DNA of 64,000 nt, taken from CBDAQR01 sp965199055. GTDB taxonomy: Bacteria > Pseudomonadota > Gammaproteobacteria > Pseudomonadales > Halieaceae. Positions 24,606 through 32,997 of this stretch are shown here, one piece after another. Numbering within the stretch: position 1 is the first letter of the stretch; each line of letters starts with the position of its first letter. The notes beneath the pieces are model-generated. The model saw only the letters and a program-made list of their open reading frames with translations, did no database searches and had not been told where the DNA came from. Made by a program: the position numbers and the translations under genes. The stretch is taken from positions 496,001 through 560,000 of the forward strand of contig CBDAQR010000003.1 in the NCBI GenBank assembly GCA_965199055.1. Direction: 5' to 3'.

Positions 24606-25451
24606 ATGCCACAGCCCGATTCCACAGACATTGCCCAGCAGGTTCGCGTCGCGCTCAGCGAGGATATCGGCGCTGGAGACATCACCGCCGGCCTCATTCC
24701 CGCGCAAGAAACCTCTACCGCCCAGGTCATCTGCCGAGAACCCGCGGTCATCTGCGGCACCGCCTGGGTCGACGAGGTGTTCCGTCAGATTGATCCGAAC
24801 GTGGAGTTGCACTGGCAGGTGCACGACGGCGATGTTGTCGCCGCCGACGCTCTTCTTCTAATACTGTCCGGCGCCAGCCGCAGTCTGCTGACGGGTGAAC
24901 GCAGCGCGCTCAACTTCCTGCAGCTACTGTCGGGCACAGCCACCCGTTGCCAGCACTATGCGCACCTGGTGGCAGGCACCGATGTACGCTTACTCGATAC
25001 ACGCAAAACGGTTCCCGGGCTACGTACGGCACAAAAATACGCAGTCACCTGTGGCGGTTGTCACAATCACAGGATCGGTCTGTTCGACGCCTTTCTGATC
25101 AAGGAAAACCATATTCAGGCCTGCGGTTCGATTTTGTCCGCCGTTCGCACCGCGCAGCAGCAGGCGCCAGGCAAACCTGTAGAGGTAGAGGTGGAAAACC
25201 TCGATGAACTCGAGCAAGCATTGGAAGCGGGAGCCGACCGCGTGATGCTGGACAACTTCGAACTGCATGACTTACGCGAAGCCGTGCGTATCAATGCCGG
25301 CCGTGCAGAATTAGAAGCCTCCGGCGGAATCACCGATGACACGCTGCGCTCGGTGGCAGAAACCGGCGTGGATTACATCTCGATCGGCGCCCTCACCAAG
25401 GACGCCATCGCCATCGACCTGTCGATGCGACTATTAGAAGACCGCCAATAG
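24606..25451 (+). CDS. nadC: nicotinate-nucleotide pyrophosphorylase (QPRTase) NadC
   Basis: A 281-residue quinolinate phosphoribosyltransferase that converts quinolinate and PRPP to nicotinate mononucleotide in NAD synthesis. 'LSEDIGAGDITAGLIP', 'LLDTRKTVPGLRTAQKYAV', 'HNHRIGLFDAFLIKENHI', 'VEVENLDELEQALEAGADRV' and the C-terminal 'LEASGGITDDTLRSVAETGV' are the family blocks, with the Arg/Lys/His residues that bind both phosphates. The usual CGGGxNHR reads CGGCHNHR, so the third Gly is Cys. Length and all other residues are normal. The gene is divergent from the YHYH lipoprotein gene and converges with the membrane TPR gene 13 bases after its stop. Confidence 0.96.
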   Translation: MPQPDSTDIAQQVRVALSEDIGAGDITAGLIPAQETSTAQVICREPAVICGTAWVDEVFRQIDPNVELHWQVHDGDVVAADALLLILSGASRSLLTGERSALNFLQLLSGTATRCQHYAHLVAGTDVRLLDTRKTVPGLRTAQKYAVTCGGCHNHRIGLFDAFLIKENHIQACGSILSAVRTAQQQAPGKPVEVEVENLDELEQALEAGADRVMLDNFELHDLREAVRINAGRAELEASGGITDDTLRSVAETGVDYISIGALTKDAIAIDLSMRLLEDRQ

Positions 25452-25464
25452 AAGACCGCGCAAG

Positions 25465-27147
25465 CTAGCCGACTGGATGCAGGTGCTCTCGCAGCATGGG
25501 CGACAATGCTGGATTGCGGCGCAGACTATCTGACAAGCGAGTGAGCTCACTCGACGGCAATTTGCAGAACCCGTTCTCGACACAACCCACCAAACTGTTC
25601 AACTGGTTGATATCGCTGGCGCTAACGCTGCCTTCGCCTAAGCGTTGATTAAGCTCACCGAACAGTTCAGGGGACACGTCCAGGCCATTGCTGGAATAGA
25701 GCACCAGCAAACCAAACAAACCATCTTTGAAATCGCTACGCAATTCGGTCGCGACAATAAAATGGTTGGTCGCTCGCGTGAACAACTCATTGCGCTGCTG
25801 CGCATCGCCCTCGCCGGTAGTGCCGGTCAGAGCCTGTGCGTACACCCGACCCATCTGATAATGGCTACGCGCCGATTCAGGGTGATGTTTTACCTGAGCG
25901 GCACTGAAGCGTGCGAGGCTGCTCCAGTCTCCGGCCCGCAACCAGGTTGTTGCGGCAAGGAACAGGGCGAAGGCCAGCACAGACACGCTGTACACCCGCG
26001 GCGCCTGAAGTTCGCGTGCAAGACAGGCAAGCCCATACACAAGGAGCAAAAGTAGCCCAGTGAGCGGCAGGTAATTGCGGTGTTCGTAAACGATTTCCAG
26101 CGGCAAAATCGTGGACTCGATGCTGTGCCCCACCAGAAAAAACAACAGCGCGAACACGGGCAATGGAAAGCGCTTGCTACCCAACAGCGCAGCCGCCGCC
26201 AGCACTACCCATGCAAGCAGGGCCAGCAGCGTAGAGCCAGGCTCCAGCACGCTGCTCGACAATGCGATGTCATCGTGAAACAAACCGAGTAAGGAGCGCA
26301 GTGGCACCAAGCCCCAGAGCACATAGCTCCACATCACCCGACTTTCCGTCAGCAACCGCTCCACCAGATTGAAGGGCCGCGCGGCATAACCGTCCCACAG
26401 CAGATCAGGGGCCAGTAACAGCAAACTTAGCGCTGCGAGCACGGGCAGAGCGAACAGCACAATCAACAGATAGCGGAAAGCCCTGGCATACCGGCGCCAG
26501 TCGGCAAAGCCAAATCCCAGCCACTCGATCAGAAATACGAATACCGGCACCAGCGCCCCGGTTTCCTTACTCAGCACCGCGAGCGGCATGCACACCACCA
26601 GAGCGAGCACCATGAGCGGCCCACCCCCTTCGCCACGCAGCAGGCGCATTCGCCCCAGCAAGTAGAGCCACAGTGCGGCAAACACAAACAGTGCCGACAG
26701 CGAGGTCATGCGCTGCACAACGTATAAAACGCCGGTCAGGTTTAACGGGTGCAGTAACCAGAGCGCGGCCACCAACACCGCCAAGCTATCACTATCCAGT
26801 CCATCCAGTGCAGTACGCCAGCGAGTCGCGTCGCGCAACAGCCTGCGCAAAAAACCGAACAGCACTACACCGGTCGTCAGGTGGATCAGAAGGTTGCTGA
26901 ACTTCCATCCCCAGGGGGCAACGCCTGATACGCTGTGATTTAGTGCGAAACTCATCATGGCCACGGGCCGCTTGAGGGGACCCGCGCGGCCAGAAGCTGC
27001 AGCGTCAGAGAGGGATTCCATGTTGACATCATTCACCAGCACAGCCTCATTACTGAGGATGTTCCAGTGGTCGTCAAACATGAATTCGCCCTGCAGACCG
27101 GGCCAATAGACCAGCGCTGCCGCCAGCAGCGCCAGTGCCAGCAGCAT
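25465..27147 (-). CDS. multi-TM GT-C/TMTC-like protein with C-terminal TPR (paralogue 1)
   Basis: A 560-residue inner-membrane protein with ten or more hydrophobic helices. The first periplasmic loop begins 'FMFDDHWNIL' (Asp25-Asp26), the position of the catalytic acidic pair in GT-C glycosyltransferases. Blocks shared with the proteins at 40599 and 42494 include 'VVQRMTSLSALFVFAAL', 'LSKETGALVPVFVFL', 'FHDDIALSSSVL' and 'YEHRNYLPLTGLLLLLVYGL'. The C-terminal part has TPR-like helices ('HHPESARSHYQMGRVYAQAL'). This resembles TMTC/DUF1736-type O-glycosyltransferases. It is separated from pilA by 17 kb, and it follows rraA on the same strand. Confidence 0.78.
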   Translation of the reverse strand: MLLALALLAAALVYWPGLQGEFMFDDHWNILSNEAVLVNDVNMESLSDAAASGRAGPLKRPVAMMSFALNHSVSGVAPWGWKFSNLLIHLTTGVVLFGFLRRLLRDATRWRTALDGLDSDSLAVLVAALWLLHPLNLTGVLYVVQRMTSLSALFVFAALWLYLLGRMRLLRGEGGGPLMVLALVVCMPLAVLSKETGALVPVFVFLIEWLGFGFADWRRYARAFRYLLIVLFALPVLAALSLLLLAPDLLWDGYAARPFNLVERLLTESRVMWSYVLWGLVPLRSLLGLFHDDIALSSSVLEPGSTLLALLAWVVLAAAALLGSKRFPLPVFALLFFLVGHSIESTILPLEIVYEHRNYLPLTGLLLLLVYGLACLARELQAPRVYSVSVLAFALFLAATTWLRAGDWSSLARFSAAQVKHHPESARSHYQMGRVYAQALTGTTGEGDAQQRNELFTRATNHFIVATELRSDFKDGLFGLLVLYSSNGLDVSPELFGELNQRLGEGSVSASDINQLNSLVGCVENGFCKLPSSELTRLSDSLRRNPALSPMLREHLHPVG

Positions 27148-27164
27148 CGAAGAGTTATGACGCT

Positions 27165-27644
27165 TCAGAGTTGTTGTCTGGAAACCAGAACCCCGTTGTT
27201 ATCTGCATAAATCCAGTCGCCGGGTCGAATAATCGCCCCGCCCATGGATACAGTAACATCCTGCTGGCCAAATCCCAGCTTGTCGGTTTTGAGGGGAATA
27301 CTTCCCAGGGCTTTAACACCCAGCGCGGTGACGCCGATCTGATCGACGTCACGCACCACGCCGTTAATCACCAAACCGGCCCAGCCATTCTGCGCGGCTT
27401 GCTCCGCCAGCATGTCGCCCAGCAAGGCCCGACGCCGGGAACCGCCGCCATCTACTACGATCACACGACCCTCTCCGGGAGTGCCTACCAGTGCCTTCAC
27501 CAGCGAATTGTCTTCATGACACTTGACGGTGACCGCAGCACCACAAAAACTCTCACGCTGACCAAAGTTGCGAAAGTCCAACTCGATGGCCTGCACAAGA
27601 TCCGGGTTGTCGTCGGCCAGATCCGGCGTTGAGAAGCCTGCCAT
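27165..27644 (-). CDS. rraA: RraA-family protein
   Basis: A 159-residue protein: 'FGQRESFCGAAVTVKCHEDN', 'VIVVDGGGSRRRALLGDMLA', 'GWAGLVINGVVRDVDQI' and 'YADNNGVLVSRQQL' are RraA signatures. In E. coli RraA binds RNase E and restrains mRNA decay; close relatives are metal-dependent 4-hydroxy-4-methyl-2-oxoglutarate/oxaloacetate aldolases. Sequence alone does not choose between them. The start used is the ATG of MAGFSTPD, which overlaps the stop of the acyl-CoA dehydrogenase gene (TAATG) and has GAGGA nine bases in front. An ATG three codons earlier sits directly on that site and is unlikely. Confidence 0.92.
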   Translation of the reverse strand: MAGFSTPDLADDNPDLVQAIELDFRNFGQRESFCGAAVTVKCHEDNSLVKALVGTPGEGRVIVVDGGGSRRRALLGDMLAEQAAQNGWAGLVINGVVRDVDQIGVTALGVKALGSIPLKTDKLGFGQQDVTVSMGGAIIRPGDWIYADNNGVLVSRQQL

Positions 27645-29404
27645 TAGAGCCATTCCTCGGCATAGTCCAGCAGTGCTGCATTACTGCCGCCCAGACTGCG
27701 CGCATAACTAGTGCCGCGCGATTGCAGGTTTTCGGCATAGAACTTCGCCGTCATCAGCTTGCGCGCATAGAACGGGTTGTCGGCACCGGCCGCGATCTTG
27801 TCTGCCGCCACCAGCGCGGAGCGCGCCAAATGCCAGCCACCCATCAGGTAGCCCACCTGCATCATATAGTCGAATGCCCCGGCCAGCGCGGCACCACGAT
27901 TATCCTGCCACAGCGAGAGAATAAGCGCCGTGCTCTCACGCGCCTCGGCCAACGCGGCTTCGAGCGCAGGGCCGATGGTGCTCATCTCAGGCGCATCGCA
28001 AGACTGGCAGGCCGCTACCGTGGCATCCACTTCTTGCAGCAATGCCTCCATTGCGGCACCCCCGTCGCGTCCGAGTTTTCGCGCTACCAGGTCCTGGGCC
28101 TGAATGCCATTGGTGCCCTCGTAAATAGCCGCAATACGCGCATCGCGATAAAACTGAGCAGCGCCGGTTTCCTCGATATAGCCCATACCGCCATGTACCT
28201 GCACGCCCAGAGACGTCACTTCATTCCCCAGTTCGGTGAGCCAGCCTTTAATCACCGGAATCATCAGATCGATGCGCGCCTGCTGTGCAGCATCTTTCTC
28301 ATGATGGGCGCGGTCCATGGTTACCGTCTCGGTGTAACTGAATGCCCGCATCGCCTCGTTCAGGGCCCGCATGGTCAATAACATGCGTTTGACATCCGGG
28401 TGTTGAATAATCGGCACCCCACCCTGAACGCGATCGCGAGCGTAAGCGGTTGCCTGCTGGTAGGCGGCCTCACCCACTGCCAGGCCCTGTAGGCCAATCT
28501 TCAGGCGCGCTTTATTCATCATGGTGAACATACAGCGCAGGCCTTCGTTCTCGTGGCCTACCAGGTAACCAATGGCACCGTCGTTGTCGCCGTATGCCAT
28601 CACGCAGGTGGGGCTGCCGTGAATTCCCAGCTTGTGCTCGGTTGAAACCGGCCAGGCGTCGTTGCGCTCGCCCAAACTACCGTCCTCATTCACCAGAAAC
28701 TTAGGCACCAGAAACAATGAGATACCCTTGCTGCCCTCAGGCGCATCCGGCAACTTCGCCAACACGAGGTGCACGATATTGTCCGTGGCGTCGTGGTCGC
28801 CCCAGGTAATGAATATCTTCTGGCCGTAAATCCGGTAGTGGCCGCCCTCGGGCACCGCTTTTGCTTTCATCACCCCTAAATCGGAACCCGCGCCCGACTC
28901 AGTCAGATTCATCGTGGCGGTCCATTCACCGGTGTAAATTTTATCCAGGTAGGTTTGCTTCAGCTCGTCACTGGCGTGGGTGTGAATCGCCAGCGCGGCG
29001 CCAATGGACAATACCGGTGCCAGCGCCAGGGCCATATCGGCGCTATTCCACATCTCACACGCAGCGGTGGTATAGATCTCCGGCAAGCCCTGGCCGCCGA
29101 AGTCCTGGGGTGCCGATATGCCATACCAACCACCGGCCGCCAGTTGCTGCAGCGCGTCGGCGTAGCCGGGAGCCAACTGCACGGCACCGTCTTTGCACAC
29201 GGAATGATGCTCGTCTCCCACGCGACGCAGCGGAGCGACGACTTCGTTATTCAGACGCGCAGATTCATCTAACAAGGCGAGGGAGAGATCGGGTCCCACC
29301 CCGGATTCAGCAAACTGACCAATCGACCCGAGGGTATTCTCAATATCACAGAGCTCATCGATTACAAATTGCATATCTTCGACGGGTGCCCGGTAATCAC
29401 TCAT
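27644..29404 (-). CDS. acyl-CoA dehydrogenase (DmdC/FadE-like)
   Basis: A 586-residue flavoprotein of the long acyl-CoA dehydrogenase type with a C-terminal extension. 'GWYGISAPQDFGGQGLPEIY', 'MNLTESGAGSDLGVMKAKAV', 'IFITWGDHDATDNIVHLVLA' and 'GIHGSPTCVMAYGDNDGAIG' are the FAD and substrate blocks. The catalytic Glu is in 'AAIYEGTNGIQAQDL'. This layout is that of DmdC (3-methylmercaptopropionyl-CoA dehydrogenase) and related broad FadE enzymes; the substrate is not determinable. The leader contains a terminator-like hairpin 19 bases before the ATG, and the next gene is rraA, overlapped by TAATG. A LysR gene is divergent. Confidence 0.94.
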   Translation of the reverse strand: MSDYRAPVEDMQFVIDELCDIENTLGSIGQFAESGVGPDLSLALLDESARLNNEVVAPLRRVGDEHHSVCKDGAVQLAPGYADALQQLAAGGWYGISAPQDFGGQGLPEIYTTAACEMWNSADMALALAPVLSIGAALAIHTHASDELKQTYLDKIYTGEWTATMNLTESGAGSDLGVMKAKAVPEGGHYRIYGQKIFITWGDHDATDNIVHLVLAKLPDAPEGSKGISLFLVPKFLVNEDGSLGERNDAWPVSTEHKLGIHGSPTCVMAYGDNDGAIGYLVGHENEGLRCMFTMMNKARLKIGLQGLAVGEAAYQQATAYARDRVQGGVPIIQHPDVKRMLLTMRALNEAMRAFSYTETVTMDRAHHEKDAAQQARIDLMIPVIKGWLTELGNEVTSLGVQVHGGMGYIEETGAAQFYRDARIAAIYEGTNGIQAQDLVARKLGRDGGAAMEALLQEVDATVAACQSCDAPEMSTIGPALEAALAEARESTALILSLWQDNRGAALAGAFDYMMQVGYLMGGWHLARSALVAADKIAAGADNPFYARKLMTAKFYAENLQSRGTSYARSLGGSNAALLDYAEEWL

Positions 29405-29421
29405 GGGGTGTCCTCACTCAA

Positions 29422-29450
29422 CAAAAAAAAGGCAGTACATTGTACTGCCT
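29422..29450 (-). terminator. terminator-like hairpin in the acyl-CoA dehydrogenase leader
   Basis: Reading the minus strand, AGGCAGTAC, a short loop and GTACTGCCT are followed by eight T and then GTTGAG. This fits an intrinsic terminator, yet no minus-strand gene lies upstream before the LysR start at 29608. It therefore sits in the 5' leader of the dehydrogenase mRNA and may attenuate it. Confidence 0.72.
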
Positions 29451-29607
29451 GGGAATGGAATGATGCCTGTGTCTAGGGCATTTGTTCACGTCAATCGCGC
29501 CGGTCCGAGGCGGCCCGTACAGGGGTTACGGGAACATGACAGTAGCGACTCTAAGGAGGGCATGATAAATTATCCAATTAATACTTATTATCCTCAGCAT
29601 TCAAACC

Positions 29608-30555
29608 ATGAATATTAATCGCGTTGATCTCAACCTGCTGGTGTACCTGGACGTCTTGCTGCGCGAGCGTAACGTCACCCAGGCGGCCAATCAGCTCAAT
29701 CTCAGCCAGCCCGCGATGAGCAACGGCTTGCGCCGCTTGCGCGAACTATTTGACGACCCGCTGCTGGTGCGCACCAGCGATGGCATGACGCCCACCGAGC
29801 GCGCACTGGAACTGGAGCCACTGGTACGCGACATACTCAGTAACGTCGACCGCGCCCTGCAACCCACCTCCGATTTTGACCCAGGCACCGCGGAGCGCGT
29901 GTTTCGTATCATGGCCAGTGATTACGCCGAGTCCACCCTGCTCCCTTCAGTGCTTTACAAACTGCGCCAGCAAGCACCTGGGATTAGCCTGGACATCATG
30001 ACCCCCAGCGATGTGAGCTTTCTCGACGTGGAACGCGGCAAGGTCGATATGGTTATTAACCGCTTTGACTCCATGCCCCAATCCTTCCATCAGATCACCG
30101 TATGGACCGACAGCTTTTCCTGCCTGCTAAGTGTCGACAACCCGCTGCTGAAGAATTTTTCGCTCGATAACTACCTGGAAGCGCAACACGTCTGGGTGAG
30201 CAAAACCGGCATGGGCGTGGGTGTCGGCGTGGACCCACAGGATGTGCAGCGACTGGGCTGGGTTGACGTCGCCATCGCCGATCTCGGCAAAAAGCGCAAT
30301 ATCGCGGTCTTCACGCGGCATTATCAGGCGGCCATGATTCTCGCTGAGCAGAATGACCTCGTGGTCACCCTGCCCACGTTGGCCGCGCAACTGCAGCACG
30401 ACAACCCGCGCCTGGTGATCAAAACACCGCCGCTGGACATCCCACCACTGGAGCTGAAGATGGCCTGGAGCCCCCTGCTGCAGCACAACCCCGCCAATCG
30501 CTGGATGCGCAACCTGATTGTGGAAACCGGCCGCGAAGTGAGCTGGGACCACTAG
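29608..30555 (+). CDS. LysR-family transcriptional regulator
   Basis: A 315-residue LysR regulator. The winged HTH is 'VLLRERNVTQAANQLNLSQP' then 'AMSNGLRRLRELFDDPLLVR' (about residues 18-56). The effector-binding domain starts near residue 95 ('RVFRIMASDYAESTLLPSVL'). The gene is divergent from the acyl-CoA dehydrogenase operon, the usual arrangement for a LysR protein and its target; the shared 203-base region contains the terminator-like hairpin. It is also followed, 120 bases on, by malate synthase G on the same strand. The inducer is unknown. Confidence 0.94.
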   Translation: MNINRVDLNLLVYLDVLLRERNVTQAANQLNLSQPAMSNGLRRLRELFDDPLLVRTSDGMTPTERALELEPLVRDILSNVDRALQPTSDFDPGTAERVFRIMASDYAESTLLPSVLYKLRQQAPGISLDIMTPSDVSFLDVERGKVDMVINRFDSMPQSFHQITVWTDSFSCLLSVDNPLLKNFSLDNYLEAQHVWVSKTGMGVGVGVDPQDVQRLGWVDVAIADLGKKRNIAVFTRHYQAAMILAEQNDLVVTLPTLAAQLQHDNPRLVIKTPPLDIPPLELKMAWSPLLQHNPANRWMRNLIVETGREVSWDH

Positions 30556-30677
30556 TTTTTGCATTCATGGTTCTGATAGCGACGATAAAAACGATAAATT
30601 AGCTAAATCTTGCCCTGCTTCCTACACTAGCCCCCTCGAAGCACTATGGCGGCGTGACCACGCCGCGGGACAAGACC

Positions 30678-32870
30678 ATGACAGACCGCATTCAAGTTGG
30701 CAGCCTGCAGGTTGCCAGGGAACTCCACCAATTGCTGGAGCAGAATATCCTGCCGGGCACGGGGATTAAGGCCGACGCCTTCTGGGGCGAGCTCGAAGCT
30801 ATTCTTGCCGACCTCAGCCCGCGCAACCGCGAATTGCTGGCGAAGCGCGACGCTATTCAGGCACAGCTCGATGACTGGCACCGCAACAGCCCGGGCGTCG
30901 ACTTTGACCGAGAAGCCTATCGCGCCTTCCTGGAAAAAATTGGCTATCTGCTGCCCGAACCCGATGATTTTTCGATCACCACAGAAAACGTCGATGAAGA
31001 AGTCGCCCACATCGCCGGGCCGCAGTTGGTAGTTCCCGTCATGAACGCTCGCTATGCCCTCAATGCCGCCAACGCGCGCTGGGGCAGCCTCTATGATGCC
31101 CTGTACGGTACCGACGTGATATCCGAAGAGGGCGGTGCAGAACGCGCCGGCGGCTACAACCCTGTGCGCGGCGACAAAGTGATCGCCTATGCGAGAGCTT
31201 TCCTCGATGAGTCGGCACCGCTCGAACACGGCAGCCACGCGCAGGCAACCGCCTATCGCATCAGCGACCAGCGCCTGTTGGTTACGCTGCAAGATGGCAG
31301 CATCAGCGGATTACAAAACGCAGAGCAGTTGCGCGGATACCGCGGCGATGCCAGTGCACCGTCTTCGGTCTTGCTGCGCAATAACGGCCTGCACGTCGAC
31401 ATTCAGATTGATCACTACAGCCCAATTGGCAAGACAGATGCCGCCGGGGTCAAGGATGTGGTGCTGGAGGCAGCAATCACCACCATTCAAGATTGCGAAG
31501 ACTCCGTGGCGGCTGTTGACGGCGAAGACAAGGCCCTGGCCTACCGCAACTGGCTGGGCCTGATGAAGGGTGATCTCAGCGAAAGTTTCGACAAGGGTGG
31601 TGAAACCCTGCAACGAACACTGAATGCTGATCGCAGTTACACCGGCATCAATGGCAAGGAACTCACCCTGCAGGGCCGCAGTCTGCTATTCGTTCGTAAT
31701 GTGGGCCATTTGATGACCAACGATGCGATCCTCGACGGCAACGGCGATGAAGTGCCAGAGGGCATTTTGGACGGCATGTTCACCGCCACCATCGCCCTGC
31801 ACGACCTCAACGTCAACAAGCGGAACAGCAATTCTCGCAAGGGCAGCATCTACATCGTTAAGCCGAAAATGCACGGCCCCGATGAAGTAGCCTTTACCTG
31901 CGAGCTGTTCAGCCGTATCGAAGACGCGCTCGGCATCGCTCGCAATACCATCAAGCTGGGCATTATGGACGAAGAACGCCGCACCACCGTGAACCTCAAG
32001 GCCTGCATCAACGTCGCCTCGGAACGGATAGTATTTATTAATACCGGGTTCCTGGATCGTACCGGTGACGAGATTCACACCAGCATGGAAGCCGGTCCGA
32101 TGATCGCCAAGGGCAACATGAAGGAACAGCCCTGGATCAAGGCCTACGAAGACTGGAACGTAGACACCGGCCTGCAATGCGGGCTGCAGGGCAAAGCCCA
32201 GATCGGCAAGGGCATGTGGGCCATGCCTGATCTGATGCAAGCCATGATGGAGCAAAAATCCGGCCACCCACTGGCGGGTGCGAACACCGCCTGGGTACCC
32301 TCCCCGACCGCCGCGACGCTGCATGCTATGCACTATCACCGTATCGATGTTGCCGCGCGCCAGTGCGAACTGCGTCAGCGCCAGCGCGCCGCCCTGGAAG
32401 ACATTCTCACTGTCCCGGTAGCTGTGCCGTCACTTTCAGCTGAAGAGATTCAGCGCGAATTGGACAACAACGCCCAGGGCATCCTGGGTTACGTGGTGCG
32501 CTGGGTCGATCAGGGCGTGGGTTGTTCCAAGGTGCCCGACATCAACAATGTCGGCCTGATGGAAGACCGCGCGACCTTGCGCATTTCCAGTCAGCACCTG
32601 GCCAACTGGATACACCACGGGGTGTGCAGCGAAGAACAGGTCATGGAAACACTGAAGCGTATGGCTGCGGTGGTCGATGGCCAGAATGCCGGCGATCCGG
32701 AGTATCGCAATATGGCGCCGGATTTCGACAATAACGTTGCTTTCCAAGCCGCCTGCGACCTTATCTTCGAAGGCCGCGCACAGCCAAATGGCTACACTGA
32801 GCCGGTGCTGCATGCCCGCCGGCGGGAGGCCAAAGCACGGCAGGCGGCGGAGAGTTCTGCCGCAGCATAA
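30678..32870 (+). CDS. glcB: malate synthase G
   Basis: A 730-residue single-chain malate synthase that condenses glyoxylate with acetyl-CoA, the second step of the glyoxylate shunt. 'GPQLVVPVMNARYALNAANA' and 'RWGSLYDALYGTD', 'TIQDCEDSVAAVD' (Glu and Asp for Mg), 'GRSLLFVRNVGHLM', 'GIMDEERRTTVNLKACI', 'KAQIGKGMWAMPDLMQAMME' and 'GILGYVVRWVDQGVGCSKVP' match isoform G closely. The catalytic Asp lies in 'LMEDRATLRISSQHLANW'. I start at MTDRIQVG; a GTG eight codons earlier is also open. Isocitrate lyase is not in the window. The gene allows growth on acetate and fatty acids, which fits the adjacent acyl-CoA dehydrogenase. Confidence 0.96.
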   Translation: MTDRIQVGSLQVARELHQLLEQNILPGTGIKADAFWGELEAILADLSPRNRELLAKRDAIQAQLDDWHRNSPGVDFDREAYRAFLEKIGYLLPEPDDFSITTENVDEEVAHIAGPQLVVPVMNARYALNAANARWGSLYDALYGTDVISEEGGAERAGGYNPVRGDKVIAYARAFLDESAPLEHGSHAQATAYRISDQRLLVTLQDGSISGLQNAEQLRGYRGDASAPSSVLLRNNGLHVDIQIDHYSPIGKTDAAGVKDVVLEAAITTIQDCEDSVAAVDGEDKALAYRNWLGLMKGDLSESFDKGGETLQRTLNADRSYTGINGKELTLQGRSLLFVRNVGHLMTNDAILDGNGDEVPEGILDGMFTATIALHDLNVNKRNSNSRKGSIYIVKPKMHGPDEVAFTCELFSRIEDALGIARNTIKLGIMDEERRTTVNLKACINVASERIVFINTGFLDRTGDEIHTSMEAGPMIAKGNMKEQPWIKAYEDWNVDTGLQCGLQGKAQIGKGMWAMPDLMQAMMEQKSGHPLAGANTAWVPSPTAATLHAMHYHRIDVAARQCELRQRQRAALEDILTVPVAVPSLSAEEIQRELDNNAQGILGYVVRWVDQGVGCSKVPDINNVGLMEDRATLRISSQHLANWIHHGVCSEEQVMETLKRMAAVVDGQNAGDPEYRNMAPDFDNNVAFQAACDLIFEGRAQPNGYTEPVLHARRREAKARQAAESSAAA

Positions 32871-32906
32871 GGCCCCCAGCCACTCCCGCACACAGGACTG
32901 GAAAGC

Positions 32907-32950
32907 CGCCCCCATTCAGGTCATCATCCCTGCAGGTGGGGGCGTCTTCT
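32907..32950 (+). terminator. possible terminator after glcB
   Basis: CGCCCCCA (32907-32914) and TGGGGGCG (32937-32944) pair perfectly around a 22-base loop, with only TCTTCT following. The poor T-tract makes it a weak or Rho-assisted candidate. Confidence 0.4.
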
Positions 32951-32997
32951 GCGCTACCTATTCCTAGATCGGACTCAGGATTAAGGCGCACTAGTCA

